From Actinomycetes bacterium (lineage in GTDB: Bacteria; Actinomycetota; Actinomycetes; Mycobacteriales; Micromonosporaceae), in NCBI GenBank assembly GCA_023437285.1, contig JAEZGP010000660.1, positions 1 to 8,095 on the forward strand: a stretch of DNA of 8,095 nucleotides, written 5' to 3'. Both the position numbers and the translations under genes were made by a program. Position 1 is the first letter of the stretch, and each line of letters starts with the position of its first letter. This document shows, in pieces, positions 1-5,864 of this stretch. The notes under the pieces are model-generated. The model saw nothing but the letters and a program-made list of their open reading frames with translations, made no database searches and had not been told where the DNA came from.

Positions 1-980
1 AGGCGCGGCGTGGTGTCCTCGTAGTTGCCGGCCGGGTTGCCCGCGATGATGTCGAGCAGCCGCTGCGCGGCGTGTCCGCCGTACGCGGCGATGTCGCGGC
101 TGATCGCGGACAGCTGCGGGTGGACGAGCTGGCACAGCGCCGAATCGTCCCAGGCGACGATCGACAGGGCCTGCGGCACCCGGACGCCCATCTCGTGCGC
201 GACCGCCACGCCCGCCACCGCCATGACGTCGTTGTCGTAGATGATCGCCGTGGGGGCGGGCCGGCGGGCCAGCAGCGTACGGGTCGCCTGCGCGCCCTGC
301 TCGCCCGAGTAGTCGGTGTTGATGGTGGTCATCTCGGCGAGGTTGAGGTGGTCGAGCGCCTCCTTCAGCGCGCGGGTGCGGATCTCGGTGTGCCACAGCC
401 GGGGCAGGCCGGCCACCCGGGCGATGCGCCGGTGCCCGAGCGCTGCCAGGTATTCCACGACCGAGCGGGTCGCGGCCGCCTCGTCGCTCCACACGCCGGG
501 CAGGCTGCCCAGGCCGTGCGGGCCGCCGATGACCACGGCCGGCATCCGCAGGTCCTCCAGCAGCCCGACGCGCGGGTCATCGCGCTGCAGGTCGACGAGG
601 ATGACGCCGTCCACCTGCCGCTGTCCCCACCAGCGCCGGTATGCGTCCATCTCGCCGGCCCGGTCCTCGGTGACCTGCAACAGCAGACCCACCGACGCGG
701 CCGACAGGGTCGCCTCGATGCCGGAGATGAGCTGCATGAAGAACGACTCGATGCCCAGCGTCCGGGCGGGCCGGTCGACGATCAGGCCGAGCACGCCCGC
801 ACGGCCGTCGGACAGGGCGCGCGCGGCGCTGCTCGGGTGCCAACCGAACTCGGCGGCGATCTTCAGGATCCGTTGCCGCGTCGAGTCGGACACCCCGGGC
901 CGGCCGTTGAGCGCGTACGACACGGCGCCCTTGGACACCCCCGCGGCGCGTGCGATGTCCGCGATGGTGGCGCGTCTCAT
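1..980 (-). CDS. LacI/GalR-family transcriptional regulator (C-terminus cut by window edge)
   Basis: This is a DNA-binding repressor of the LacI/GalR family, which typically controls sugar uptake or catabolism genes in response to a small sugar ligand. The N-terminus, starting with ATG at 980, reads MRRATIADIARAAGVSKGAV and continues into SYALNGRPGVS. This is the classical LacI helix-turn-helix plus hinge, covering about residues 4-55. The hinge-like segment SSAARALSDGRAGVLGLIVD leads into a periplasmic-binding-protein-like ligand domain that includes GLLLQVTED, VDGVILVD, HRRIARVAG and SIVAWDD. About 326 codons are visible with no stop, so only the last few tens of residues of a normal 330-350 aa protein should be missing beyond position 1. 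The start is supported by the purine-rich AGGGGAGGG (plus-strand 984-992), about 4 nt upstream. The genes it controls are probably to the left, because the only other neighbour is a divergent DinB-like gene. The family call is firm; the ligand is unknown. Confidence 0.93.
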   Translation of the reverse strand, partial: MRRATIADIARAAGVSKGAVSYALNGRPGVSDSTRQRILKIAAEFGWHPSSAARALSDGRAGVLGLIVDRPARTLGIESFFMQLISGIEATLSAASVGLLLQVTEDRAGEMDAYRRWWGQRQVDGVILVDLQRDDPRVGLLEDLRMPAVVIGGPHGLGSLPGVWSDEAAATRSVVEYLAALGHRRIARVAGLPRLWHTEIRTRALKEALDHLNLAEMTTINTDYSGEQGAQATRTLLARRPAPTAIIYDNDVMAVAGVAVAHEMGVRVPQALSIVAWDDSALCQLVHPQLSAISRDIAAYGGHAAQRLLDIIAGNPAGNYEDTTPR

Positions 981-1044
981 CGGCCCTCCCCTCACCGGTG
1001 CCCCCAGGTTCCCGCACGCAGAGCATAGAAGAGGTCACGGCGCC

Positions 1045-1050
1045 TAGAAT
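1045..1050 (+). promoter_or_regulatory. Putative -10 element (TAGAAT) for the DinB-like gene
   Basis: TAGAAT is a good match to the actinobacterial TANNNT -10 consensus and lies in the 95-nt divergent gap. It would place transcription start near 1056, just before the Shine-Dalgarno at 1065-1070. I see no convincing -35 element about 17 nt upstream, so this is a weak promoter call. It does argue against the in-frame ATG at 1052 being the start. Confidence 0.35.
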
Positions 1051-1064
1051 CATGCCGAGGTCAC

Positions 1065-1070
1065 GGGAGG
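1065..1070 (+). promoter_or_regulatory. Shine-Dalgarno GGGAGG deciding the GTG start at 1076
   Basis: GGGAGG ends 5 nt before the GTG at 1076-1078. It selects that GTG over the upstream in-frame ATG at 1052 and over further upstream in-frame starts that would run into the divergent repressor gene. Confidence 0.7.
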
Positions 1071-1075
1071 TGTTC

Positions 1076-1648
1076 GTGGACGTCAACGAGCTACACCGGC
1101 GCGCTGTCGAAGGCTTCGCGGCGCTTGTCGAACGGGTGCCGGGCGACCGATGGGACGCGCCGACCCCGTGCGCGGCGTGGACGGTCCGCGACATCGTCAA
1201 CCACCTCGTCAACGAGCAGCGCTGGACGGCGCCCATGTTCGCCGGTGCCACGATCGAGGAGGTCGGCGACCGCTTCGACGGCGACCTGCTCGGCGCCGAC
1301 CCGGTGGGCGCCGTGCGCGCCGCGGCCGCCGAGGCCATCGCGGCGGTGGCGCAGCCGGGTGCCCTGGCTCGGACCGCGCACCTGTCGTTCGGTGACACTT
1401 CCACCGAGGAGTACGCGCGCCAGCTCAGCGCCGACCACCTGATCCACAGCTGGGACCTGGCCAAGGGCGCGGGCCTGCCCGACCGGCTCGACCCGGAACT
1501 GGTCGCCGAGGTGGCCGCCTGGTTCGCCGACCATGAGCCGCTCTACCGGTCCACCGACGTGATCGGGCCACGGGTCACGACGGACAGCGACGACCCGCAG
1601 GACCGCCTTATCGCCGCGTTCGGCCGCGACCCGGGCTGGGGCACCTGA
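1076..1648 (+). CDS. TIGR03086-like / DinB-superfamily mycothiol-dependent isomerase family protein
   Basis: The 190-aa product resembles actinobacterial TIGR03086 proteins, relatives of mycothiol-dependent maleylpyruvate isomerase within the DinB metalloenzyme fold. Visible hallmarks are the opening ELHRRAVEGFAALVERVPGD (residues 5-24), the PTPCAAWTVRDIVNHLV segment (29-45) with a candidate metal ligand His43, and DHLIHSWDLAKG (120-131), which gives candidate ligands Asp120 and His124 in the family's D-x3-H-x-WDLA pattern. Family members are cytosolic, bind a divalent metal and are thought to use mycothiol as thiol cofactor, but most have no assigned substrate. The GTG start is chosen because of the Shine-Dalgarno 5 nt upstream. 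The gene is divergent from the LacI-type repressor, so that repressor might influence it. It ends only 7 nt from the stop of the convergent response regulator. Family placement is good; the reaction is unknown. Confidence 0.88.
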   Translation: MDVNELHRRAVEGFAALVERVPGDRWDAPTPCAAWTVRDIVNHLVNEQRWTAPMFAGATIEEVGDRFDGDLLGADPVGAVRAAAAEAIAAVAQPGALARTAHLSFGDTSTEEYARQLSADHLIHSWDLAKGAGLPDRLDPELVAEVAAWFADHEPLYRSTDVIGPRVTTDSDDPQDRLIAAFGRDPGWGT

Positions 1649-1655
1649 AGGGGCG

Positions 1656-2300
1656 CTAGGTGAGACCCGCCTCGCGGGCCACGATCGCGGCCTGTACGCG
1701 GGAGGTGCAGCCGAGCTTGGCCAGCACGCGCGAGACGTGGGTCTTGGCGGTGGCCTCGCTGATGCCGAAGTGCGCGGCCAGGTGGGCGTTGGACAGTCCC
1801 CGGCCGAGGGCGGCGAGGACCTCGCGCTCGCGGGCGGTCAGGCCGGTGAGGTCCGGGCCGGCGTCGGGCGTACGCGGGCCGGGGATGGCCGCGAAGGCGT
1901 GCAGGAGCCGGCGGGTCACCTCGGGGGCGACCACCCCGTCGCCGGCCGCGACCGACCGGATGGCGGCGATGAGCGCACCCGGCTCGACGCTTTTGAGAAG
2001 GAAACCCGCTGCCCCGGCACGCAGCGCGCCGAACACGTACTCGTCGATGTCGAACGTGGTGAGGATGAGCACGTCGGCCAGGCCGGCCGAGGTGATGGCG
2101 CGGGTGGCCTCGATGCCGTCGGTGCCGGGCATGCGGATGTCCATGACGACGACGTCGGGGCGCAGCGCCGTGGCCTGGCGTACGGCCACGCTCCCGTCGC
2201 CGGCCTCGCCGACAACCTCGATGTCGGGTGCCGCGTCGAGCACCATGCGCAGCCCGGCCCGGATCGCGGCGTGATCGTCGGCGAGCAGGACCCTGATCAC
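1656..2300 (-). CDS. NarL/LuxR-family two-component response regulator
   Basis: The 214-aa cytosolic response regulator has a receiver domain at residues 2-118. The acidic pair is Asp8/Asp9 (VLLADDHAAIRAG), the phospho-acceptor is Asp54 (DVVVMDIRMPGTDG), the switch Thr is at 81-82 (LILTTFD) and the conserved Lys is 103 (GFLLKS). After a Pro/Gly linker, a LuxR-type helix-turn-helix follows at about 148-210: LTAREREVLAALGRGLSNAH, then ISEATAKTHVSRVLAKLG. The start is GTG at 2300, which overlaps the stop of the upstream kinase as GTGA. A longer in-frame extension to 2363 would read back through the kinase coding sequence and adds only basic, non-family residues, so it is rejected. The overlap implies translational coupling with its cognate kinase. 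It presumably activates or represses promoters after phosphorylation; the targets are not identifiable here. Confidence 0.96.
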   Translation of the reverse strand: MIRVLLADDHAAIRAGLRMVLDAAPDIEVVGEAGDGSVAVRQATALRPDVVVMDIRMPGTDGIEATRAITSAGLADVLILTTFDIDEYVFGALRAGAAGFLLKSVEPGALIAAIRSVAAGDGVVAPEVTRRLLHAFAAIPGPRTPDAGPDLTGLTAREREVLAALGRGLSNAHLAAHFGISEATAKTHVSRVLAKLGCTSRVQAAIVAREAGLT

Positions 2301-3478
2301 AGCCCCGGCCCGTCGGGGGACGGCGGTGCCTCGCCCAGCGGCAAGGTCGCGTCGACGCGCCACACGTCGCCGTCGGGCCCGGCGATGACCCGCCCGCCGA
2401 GCAGGTTGGCGCGCTCGGTCATGGAGATGAGGCCGGTACGGGCACTGAGCGGCCCGCGTCGCACGCTGGACGGCCGCGCCACGGGGTTGGTGACGGTCAC
2501 CCGTACATGATCGCCGAACGGCCGGACCTGTACGCGCACGAGCCCGCCGGGTGCGTGTTTGCGGGCGTTGGTCAACGCCTCGCGGACGATGCGGTAGGCG
2601 GCGTGGTCGACGAGCGCGGGCAGGCGCAGCCCGTCCGGCACGTCGAGCCGTACGTCCGGGTCGGCCTGCTGGGCGAGGTGGGCCAGGCCGTCCGGTACGA
2701 CGGTCTCGCCCGCCTGCGCGTCGGCGCGCAACAACATGATCATCGTACGCATCTCGTCGAGGGCGGCGAGGCTGCTGGCGCGCACCTCGCGCAGCGCCTG
2801 CCGGTCGCGGTCGCTGTCGGGCGGCAGCGCCAGCGCCGCCGCCGAGTGGATCGCCGTCGTGGACAGGTGCCCGGCGATCACGTCGTGCAGTTCGCGGGCC
2901 ATCGCGGACCGCTCGGCGTGCACGGCGTCGCGCCGCGCCTGCCGCACGGTCAGCTCATTGAGCTGCCGCTGCTGGCGAAGGTTGGCCGCCCACCACAGCG
3001 GTACCACGAGAATGCCGGTCAGCTGCGCACCGAGGAACGCGGTCACCCGCAGGTCGGCGCTGGCCAGCCCGACGACGACCGACAGGGTGCCGACGGTCAC
3101 GAACACCACCGTCATCACGGTGGTCCGGGCCCGCGCGGACGCGAACTGCCCCACGGAGAAGAGCAGATCGAAGATGACCAGGACCATCGCGATGCTGCCG
3201 CCGGTGACGACATCGGCGGTGAACATCAGGCCACCCACGCCCAGCGCGACGACCGGGCGACGGCGCTTGACCAGCATGGCCACGCAACCGACCGCCAACA
3301 GGACGCTGTGCCACCACTCGGGCGGATTACCGAAATCCAGTCCGCCGATCACGTCGGTCAGCCCGATCAGGTTGAGGGTCAGCCCGATGGCGAACGTCAC
3401 GACCGCGGTCACGACATCCTGGAACCGGGTGCTGGCCTGCCAGCGCGCCCTCAAACCCCGCACGACCGCCATTCTCAC
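2297..3478 (-). CDS. Membrane sensor histidine kinase (HisKA_3/HATPase_c, NarL-type partner)
   Basis: The 393-aa product autophosphorylates on His and passes phosphate to the response regulator encoded directly downstream. Roughly residues 20-168 hold several hydrophobic segments (about 22-42, 57-70, 74-90, 95-112, 120-140 and 146-165) with very short loops, so the signal is probably sensed in or near the membrane. The HisKA_3 dimerisation helix carries AMARELHDVIAGHLS with phospho-acceptor His198. The ATPase domain has an N-box (IVREALTNARKHAPGG, Asn304) and a C-terminal GLISMTERANLLGGRV segment in place of the usual GHGLxGMRERA. The D-box is the shortened VTVTNP type, known in this kinase class. 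The GTG start at 3478 is followed by an in-frame ATG at 3472. Neither has a strong Shine-Dalgarno, so either could be correct. The nearest divergent gene encodes a GAP-family membrane protein. Confidence 0.95.
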   Translation of the reverse strand: MRMAVVRGLRARWQASTRFQDVVTAVVTFAIGLTLNLIGLTDVIGGLDFGNPPEWWHSVLLAVGCVAMLVKRRRPVVALGVGGLMFTADVVTGGSIAMVLVIFDLLFSVGQFASARARTTVMTVVFVTVGTLSVVVGLASADLRVTAFLGAQLTGILVVPLWWAANLRQQRQLNELTVRQARRDAVHAERSAMARELHDVIAGHLSTTAIHSAAALALPPDSDRDRQALREVRASSLAALDEMRTMIMLLRADAQAGETVVPDGLAHLAQQADPDVRLDVPDGLRLPALVDHAAYRIVREALTNARKHAPGGLVRVQVRPFGDHVRVTVTNPVARPSSVRRGPLSARTGLISMTERANLLGGRVIAGPDGDVWRVDATLPLGEAPPSPDGPGL

Positions 3479-3554
3479 CGGGCCGGCGGGATCGCGGCGT
3501 CCGCCTAACGATGTACCCGGCGGGCCGGCCGGTCATCCTTCGGCCGACGCGGGC

Positions 3555-3583
3555 TTGGCACCTCGTGCGGCATTTTCTATGGT
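3555..3583 (+). promoter_or_regulatory. Possible sigma70-type promoter TTGGCA-N17-TATGGT at the GAP-family gene
   Basis: TTGGCA (3555-3560) and TATGGT (3578-3583) are separated by exactly 17 nt, a good sigma70/HrdB-like match in the divergent gap upstream of the GAP-family gene. The -10 overlaps the first in-frame ATG (3579) and ends just before the second (3585). A transcript from it would therefore begin at about 3590, downstream of both ATGs. Either the match is chance or the protein starts later. Confidence 0.35.
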
Positions 3584-3584
3584 C

Positions 3585-4280
3585 ATGGACTTCGCGCTCG
3601 TGGCGCCCCTCGCGGTGCTGGCCCTGATCGACTCCACCAGCTTCGGCACCCTGCTCATCCCCATCTGGCTGCTGCTGCACCCCGGCCCGGTCCGGCCCGG
3701 GCGGATGCTGGCCTTCCTCGGCACGGTCGCCGCCTTCTACTTCGTCGTCGGCCTCGCCATCGCCCTCGGGGCCCGGGAGTTCCTGCCTGCGATCAAGGAG
3801 GTCCTGGACACGCGGGCGGCGTCCTGGGTACAGCTCGTCATCGGCGTGGCCCTGTTCTTCCTCAGCTTCCGGGTCGGCAAGGGCCGCGGCGGCGGGCGGT
3901 TGCGGCGGTGGCGCGAACGGGCGTTGACGGGCGACGGCGCGGGCTCGCTGATCGGCCTGGCCCTGACCGCGGCGGCGGTCGAGGTGACCACGATGCTGCC
4001 CTACCTCGCGGCGATCGGGCTGATCACCACCGCCGCGCTGCCCGCCGCCCAGGTCGGCGCCATCATGGCGGGCTACTGCCTGGTGATGATCGCCCCGGCG
4101 CTGCTGCTGCTCGCCGTGCGACTGGCCGTCGGTCGCCGGATCGAGCCCATCCTCACGCGCATCGGCGACTGGATGACCAACAGCAACACCCTCGGCTGGG
4201 TCATCGGCATCATCGGCTTCCTGCTCGCCCGCGACGCGCTCGCCCGCCTCGACCTGTTCGGGCCGGTCCGGATCCGGTGA
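3585..4280 (+). CDS. GAP/Sap-family (LysE-superfamily) integral membrane protein
   Basis: This 231-aa polytopic membrane protein resembles the GAP family (glycolipid/peptidoglycolipid addressing proteins, Sap-like; LysE transporter superfamily), which in mycobacteria is linked to moving glycolipids to the cell surface. The family-like opening ALIDSTSFGTLLIPIWLLL (residues 13-31) starts the first helix. Further hydrophobic segments are at about 43-62, 80-97, 121-140, 143-162, 164-183 and 203-216. A basic cytoplasmic loop GKGRGGGRLRRWRERAL lies in the middle (98-114). Length fits the family. ATG at 3585 is chosen because it gives the usual short lead into helix 1. ATG at 3579 is also in frame and no clear Shine-Dalgarno separates them. 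A promoter-like match overlapping these ATGs leaves open a later GTG start (3600 or 3615). The substrate is unknown here. Confidence 0.85.
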   Translation: MDFALVAPLAVLALIDSTSFGTLLIPIWLLLHPGPVRPGRMLAFLGTVAAFYFVVGLAIALGAREFLPAIKEVLDTRAASWVQLVIGVALFFLSFRVGKGRGGGRLRRWRERALTGDGAGSLIGLALTAAAVEVTTMLPYLAAIGLITTAALPAAQVGAIMAGYCLVMIAPALLLLAVRLAVGRRIEPILTRIGDWMTNSNTLGWVIGIIGFLLARDALARLDLFGPVRIR

Positions 4281-4331
4281 CGCGCCACACGCTGGCCGTT
4301 TGACGCGAGCCCGCCTCGGGTACCGGCAGCC

Positions 4332-4850
4332 ATGACTTCGGACGTCCCCCTCGCCTCGTCCGCGGAACACCCACACGACCCGCACAACGACCGACCCGAC
4401 GAGTCGCCCGCCGAGCGGGCCGACCGGCACTTCGTCGAGCTGTTGCAGGAGCTGCGGGTCGCTCAGACGGGCGTACAGATCCTGTTCGCGTTCCTGCTGA
4501 CCCTGCCGTTCACCAACCGGTGGTCGACGATCACCGAGCCGGAACGGGTCATCTACCTGTGCACGCTGATCGCCGCGGCGTCGGCGAGCGCGTTCCTCAT
4601 CGCGCCGGTGGCCGTGCACCGGCTGACGTTCCAGCAGGGCGTCAAGCACGTTGTCGTGCGGACCTCGGACAGGCTGGCGCTCATCGGCCTGTGCTGCCTG
4701 GTGCTGTCCGTGGTCGGCGCGGTGTTCCTCATCGTCGACGTGGTCGCCGGCGGGCTGCTCGCGGGTCTGCTGACCGCGTTCATCGCCGGGCTGTTCAGCA
4801 CGCTGTGGTTCGTACTCCCCACGCGGCTGGTATCCGGCCGCCGCCCGTAG
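4332..4850 (+). CDS. DUF6328-like four-helix membrane protein
   Basis: The 172-aa protein has a hydrophilic, acidic/His-rich N-terminus (residues 1-30) followed by the conserved block ERADRHFVELLQELRVAQTG (28-47) and four predicted membrane helices at about 45-61, 72-95, 114-137 and 139-162. This arrangement and the ELLQELRVAQTGVQILFAF core match the actinobacterial DUF6328 family as I remember it. Function is unknown for the family. The gene starts 51 nt after the GAP-family stop on the same strand, so the two may be co-transcribed. No clear Shine-Dalgarno precedes ATG 4332. Its last 56 nt overlap the 3' end of the convergent PPTase gene, leaving no space for a conventional terminator between them. 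Confidence 0.85.
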   Translation: MTSDVPLASSAEHPHDPHNDRPDESPAERADRHFVELLQELRVAQTGVQILFAFLLTLPFTNRWSTITEPERVIYLCTLIAAASASAFLIAPVAVHRLTFQQGVKHVVVRTSDRLALIGLCCLVLSVVGAVFLIVDVVAGGLLAGLLTAFIAGLFSTLWFVLPTRLVSGRRP

Positions 4851-5595
4851 GCCAGCGCGCCCCCGCCGGGGCCGGGGTCGCGTCGGCGTCGGGCCAGTCC
4901 CGGCGCACCACCTCGAACGGCGCCGTGCCGGCGAGGGCGACGGACGCCCGGTAGCCGTGGGGCACGTCGAGGTCGCACACAAGGTACGGCCCCGGCAGCG
5001 TGCCCTCGGTCCCCCGTACGGCGATCATGCCCTGGCCCGCACCCCGACCTCGCCCGTCCACCTGCAGGCCCAGGCCCTCCGCGAGCCGGGCGCCGCTGGC
5101 CTTGACGCAGGCCTCCTTGCGGGTCCACAGCCGGGTGAACCGCAGCAGCCGGGTCGCCGACGTCGTGCCGGCGGCGACGAACCGCGCCTCGGTCTCCGGG
5201 AAGTACCGGGCGGCCAGCGCCGTCGCGTCGACCGGCGCGAGGCGCTGCACGTCGACGCCGACCGCGCGGCGGCGGCTGACCGCGAGGGCGGCCAGTTCGC
5301 CGGAGTGCGACAGGTTCACCCGCAGCCCGTGCCCGCCGCCGGCCAACTCCGGCTTGCCGTGCTCACCCCGCCGCCAGCGGATCAGGCCGGCCGGCACGCC
5401 GAGGTAGCGCGACAGGATCACCCGAATCGCGCCGTGCGCGGCGGTGAACCGACGCCGGTTGCGCGGGTCCAACATGGACAGCACGCGCCGACGCTCGTCG
5501 GTGTCGAGCAGGACGGCGCACTCCTCCAGCGTCTCCGTGGGCGGGTCCAACGGGATGAGCCACACGTCGACCTGATGCCGTGGCGGTCGGCTCAT
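4795..5595 (-). CDS. Sfp-type 4'-phosphopantetheinyl transferase
   Basis: The cytosolic enzyme transfers 4'-phosphopantetheine from CoA to the conserved Ser of carrier proteins, activating ACP/PCP domains. With ATG 5595 it has 266 aa. Family motifs in order are FTAAHGAIRVILSRYLG (50-66), GEHGKPEL (77-84), the NLSHSGELAALAV block (94-106), VGVDVQRL (112-119) and the signature LWTRKEACVKASG (156-168). Mg ligand Asp115 and Glu161 and catalytic Lys165 are present. The usual second acid of the GxDxE motif is Gln117. The conserved fold ends near residue 234, and the Pro/Ala/Arg-rich tail (235-266) overlaps the convergent DUF6328-like gene. The start is uncertain: ATG 5631 and GTG 5661 are in frame upstream and none has a good Shine-Dalgarno. 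ATG 5595 gives the usual short lead into VDVWLIPLD. The gene is divergent from the MT-ACP-GT operon, whose ACP is a plausible substrate. Confidence 0.94.
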   Translation of the reverse strand: MSRPPRHQVDVWLIPLDPPTETLEECAVLLDTDERRRVLSMLDPRNRRRFTAAHGAIRVILSRYLGVPAGLIRWRRGEHGKPELAGGGHGLRVNLSHSGELAALAVSRRRAVGVDVQRLAPVDATALAARYFPETEARFVAAGTTSATRLLRFTRLWTRKEACVKASGARLAEGLGLQVDGRGRGAGQGMIAVRGTEGTLPGPYLVCDLDVPHGYRASVALAGTAPFEVVRRDWPDADATPAPAGARWPTGGGRIPAAWGVRTTAC

Positions 5596-5672
5596 CGCGC
5601 GGTCGGAGAGGTCACGTTCGGTCACCACCATCGTCGTGGCCAGCACGGGTCTCGCCGGCACGGGGTCGGTCG

Positions 5673-5703
5673 ACTATAGAGAACAGCCATGTGAATGCGT
5701 CAA
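5673..5703 (-). promoter_or_regulatory. Putative promoter for the PPTase gene (TTGACG-N19-TATAGT)
   Basis: Read on the minus strand, TTGACG (5703-5698) and TATAGT (5678-5673) are separated by 19 nt. Transcription would start near 5666 and give a leader of about 70 nt before ATG 5595 or about 35 nt before ATG 5631. The GTG at 5661 would be nearly leaderless. Both hexamers are strong for a high-GC genome, although the spacer is 2 nt longer than optimal. Confidence 0.55.
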
Positions 5704-5752
5704 TCACCTGAAAAGCTGAGCGATGATGACCGCCTGGCGACCGATCGAAGCA

Positions 5753-5783
5753 TTGACAAGCCGCAGTCCGATGATCGTACGAT
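5753..5783 (+). promoter_or_regulatory. Putative promoter for the MT-ACP-GT operon (TTGACA-N19-TACGAT)
   Basis: A perfect TTGACA (5753-5758) is followed after 19 nt by TACGAT (5778-5783), which fits the TANNNT consensus. Predicted start is near 5790, giving a leader of about 75 nt to ATG 5865. A perfect 10-bp palindrome, ATCGTACGAT (5774-5783), covers the -10 and could serve as an operator half-region. The element is back to back with the PPTase promoter. Confidence 0.55.
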
Positions 5784-5817
5784 TGCGCCTCGTGACGGCG
5801 CTCCTTACAGAACGCCA

Positions 5818-5848
5818 TCACCGATCAGGCCACGGGGCCCCCCGGTGA
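5818..5848 (+). promoter_or_regulatory. Possible 5'-leader hairpin upstream of the methyltransferase Shine-Dalgarno
   Basis: TCACCG (5818-5823) and CGGTGA (5843-5848) are perfect inverted complements, enclosing a GC-rich loop that itself contains GGCC/GGCC (5828-5831 and 5836-5839). The stem ends 4 nt before GGAGGT (5853-5858), so it could affect ribosome access. Folding energy was not computed, and GC-rich DNA yields such stems by chance. Confidence 0.3.
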
Positions 5849-5852
5849 AGGC

Positions 5853-5858
5853 GGAGGT
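5853..5858 (+). promoter_or_regulatory. Shine-Dalgarno GGAGGT for the methyltransferase
   Basis: GGAGG (5853-5857) lies 7 nt before ATG 5865, the best ribosome-binding site in the window. It fixes that ATG as the start in preference to the in-frame ATG at 5877. Confidence 0.8.
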
Positions 5859-5864
5859 AATGAC

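Larger units (their letters stand above)
981..1075. other. Divergent intergenic region between LacI-type repressor and DinB-like gene
   Basis: This 95-nt gap must hold both start regions. It contains the repressor's purine-rich ribosome-binding site at 984-992, a TAGAAT -10 candidate at 1045-1050 and GGGAGG at 1065-1070. TATGCT on the minus strand (1027-1022) is a weak -10 candidate for the repressor. I found no classic LacI-type palindromic operator. Confidence 0.6.

Noticed and set aside
72..1028. Plus-strand open frame of 318 codons across the LacI-type repressor
   Set aside because: It is antisense to a clear LacI/GalR reading frame and encodes Arg/His/Pro/Gly-rich sequence without domains.
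577..1464. Minus-strand open frame of 295 codons spanning the repressor start and the DinB-like gene
   Set aside because: It runs through two well-supported genes in other frames and shows no domain.
1649..1655. A terminator between the convergent DinB-like and response-regulator genes
   Set aside because: Only 7 nt separate the two stops, and no hairpin with a T-tract is visible around them.
2507..3508. Plus-strand open frame of 333 codons antisense to the histidine kinase
   Set aside because: The kinase motifs (phospho-His, N-box) on the minus strand settle the coding frame. The antisense product is low complexity.
4300..4326. TTGACG-N15-TACCGG as a promoter for the DUF6328-like gene
   Set aside because: The spacer is too short and the -10 lacks its final T. 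Co-transcription from the GAP-family gene is simpler.
3327..4982. Long minus-strand open frame of 551 codons across the GAP-family and DUF6328-like genes
   Set aside because: It is antisense to two genes with clear membrane-protein features. Its translation is Arg/Gln/Asp/Gly-rich low-complexity sequence typical of a shadow frame in high-GC DNA.
5612..5821. Small minus-strand open frame (69 codons) in the divergent promoter region
   Set aside because: It covers both predicted promoters, has no good ribosome-binding site that I can see and no recognisable motif.
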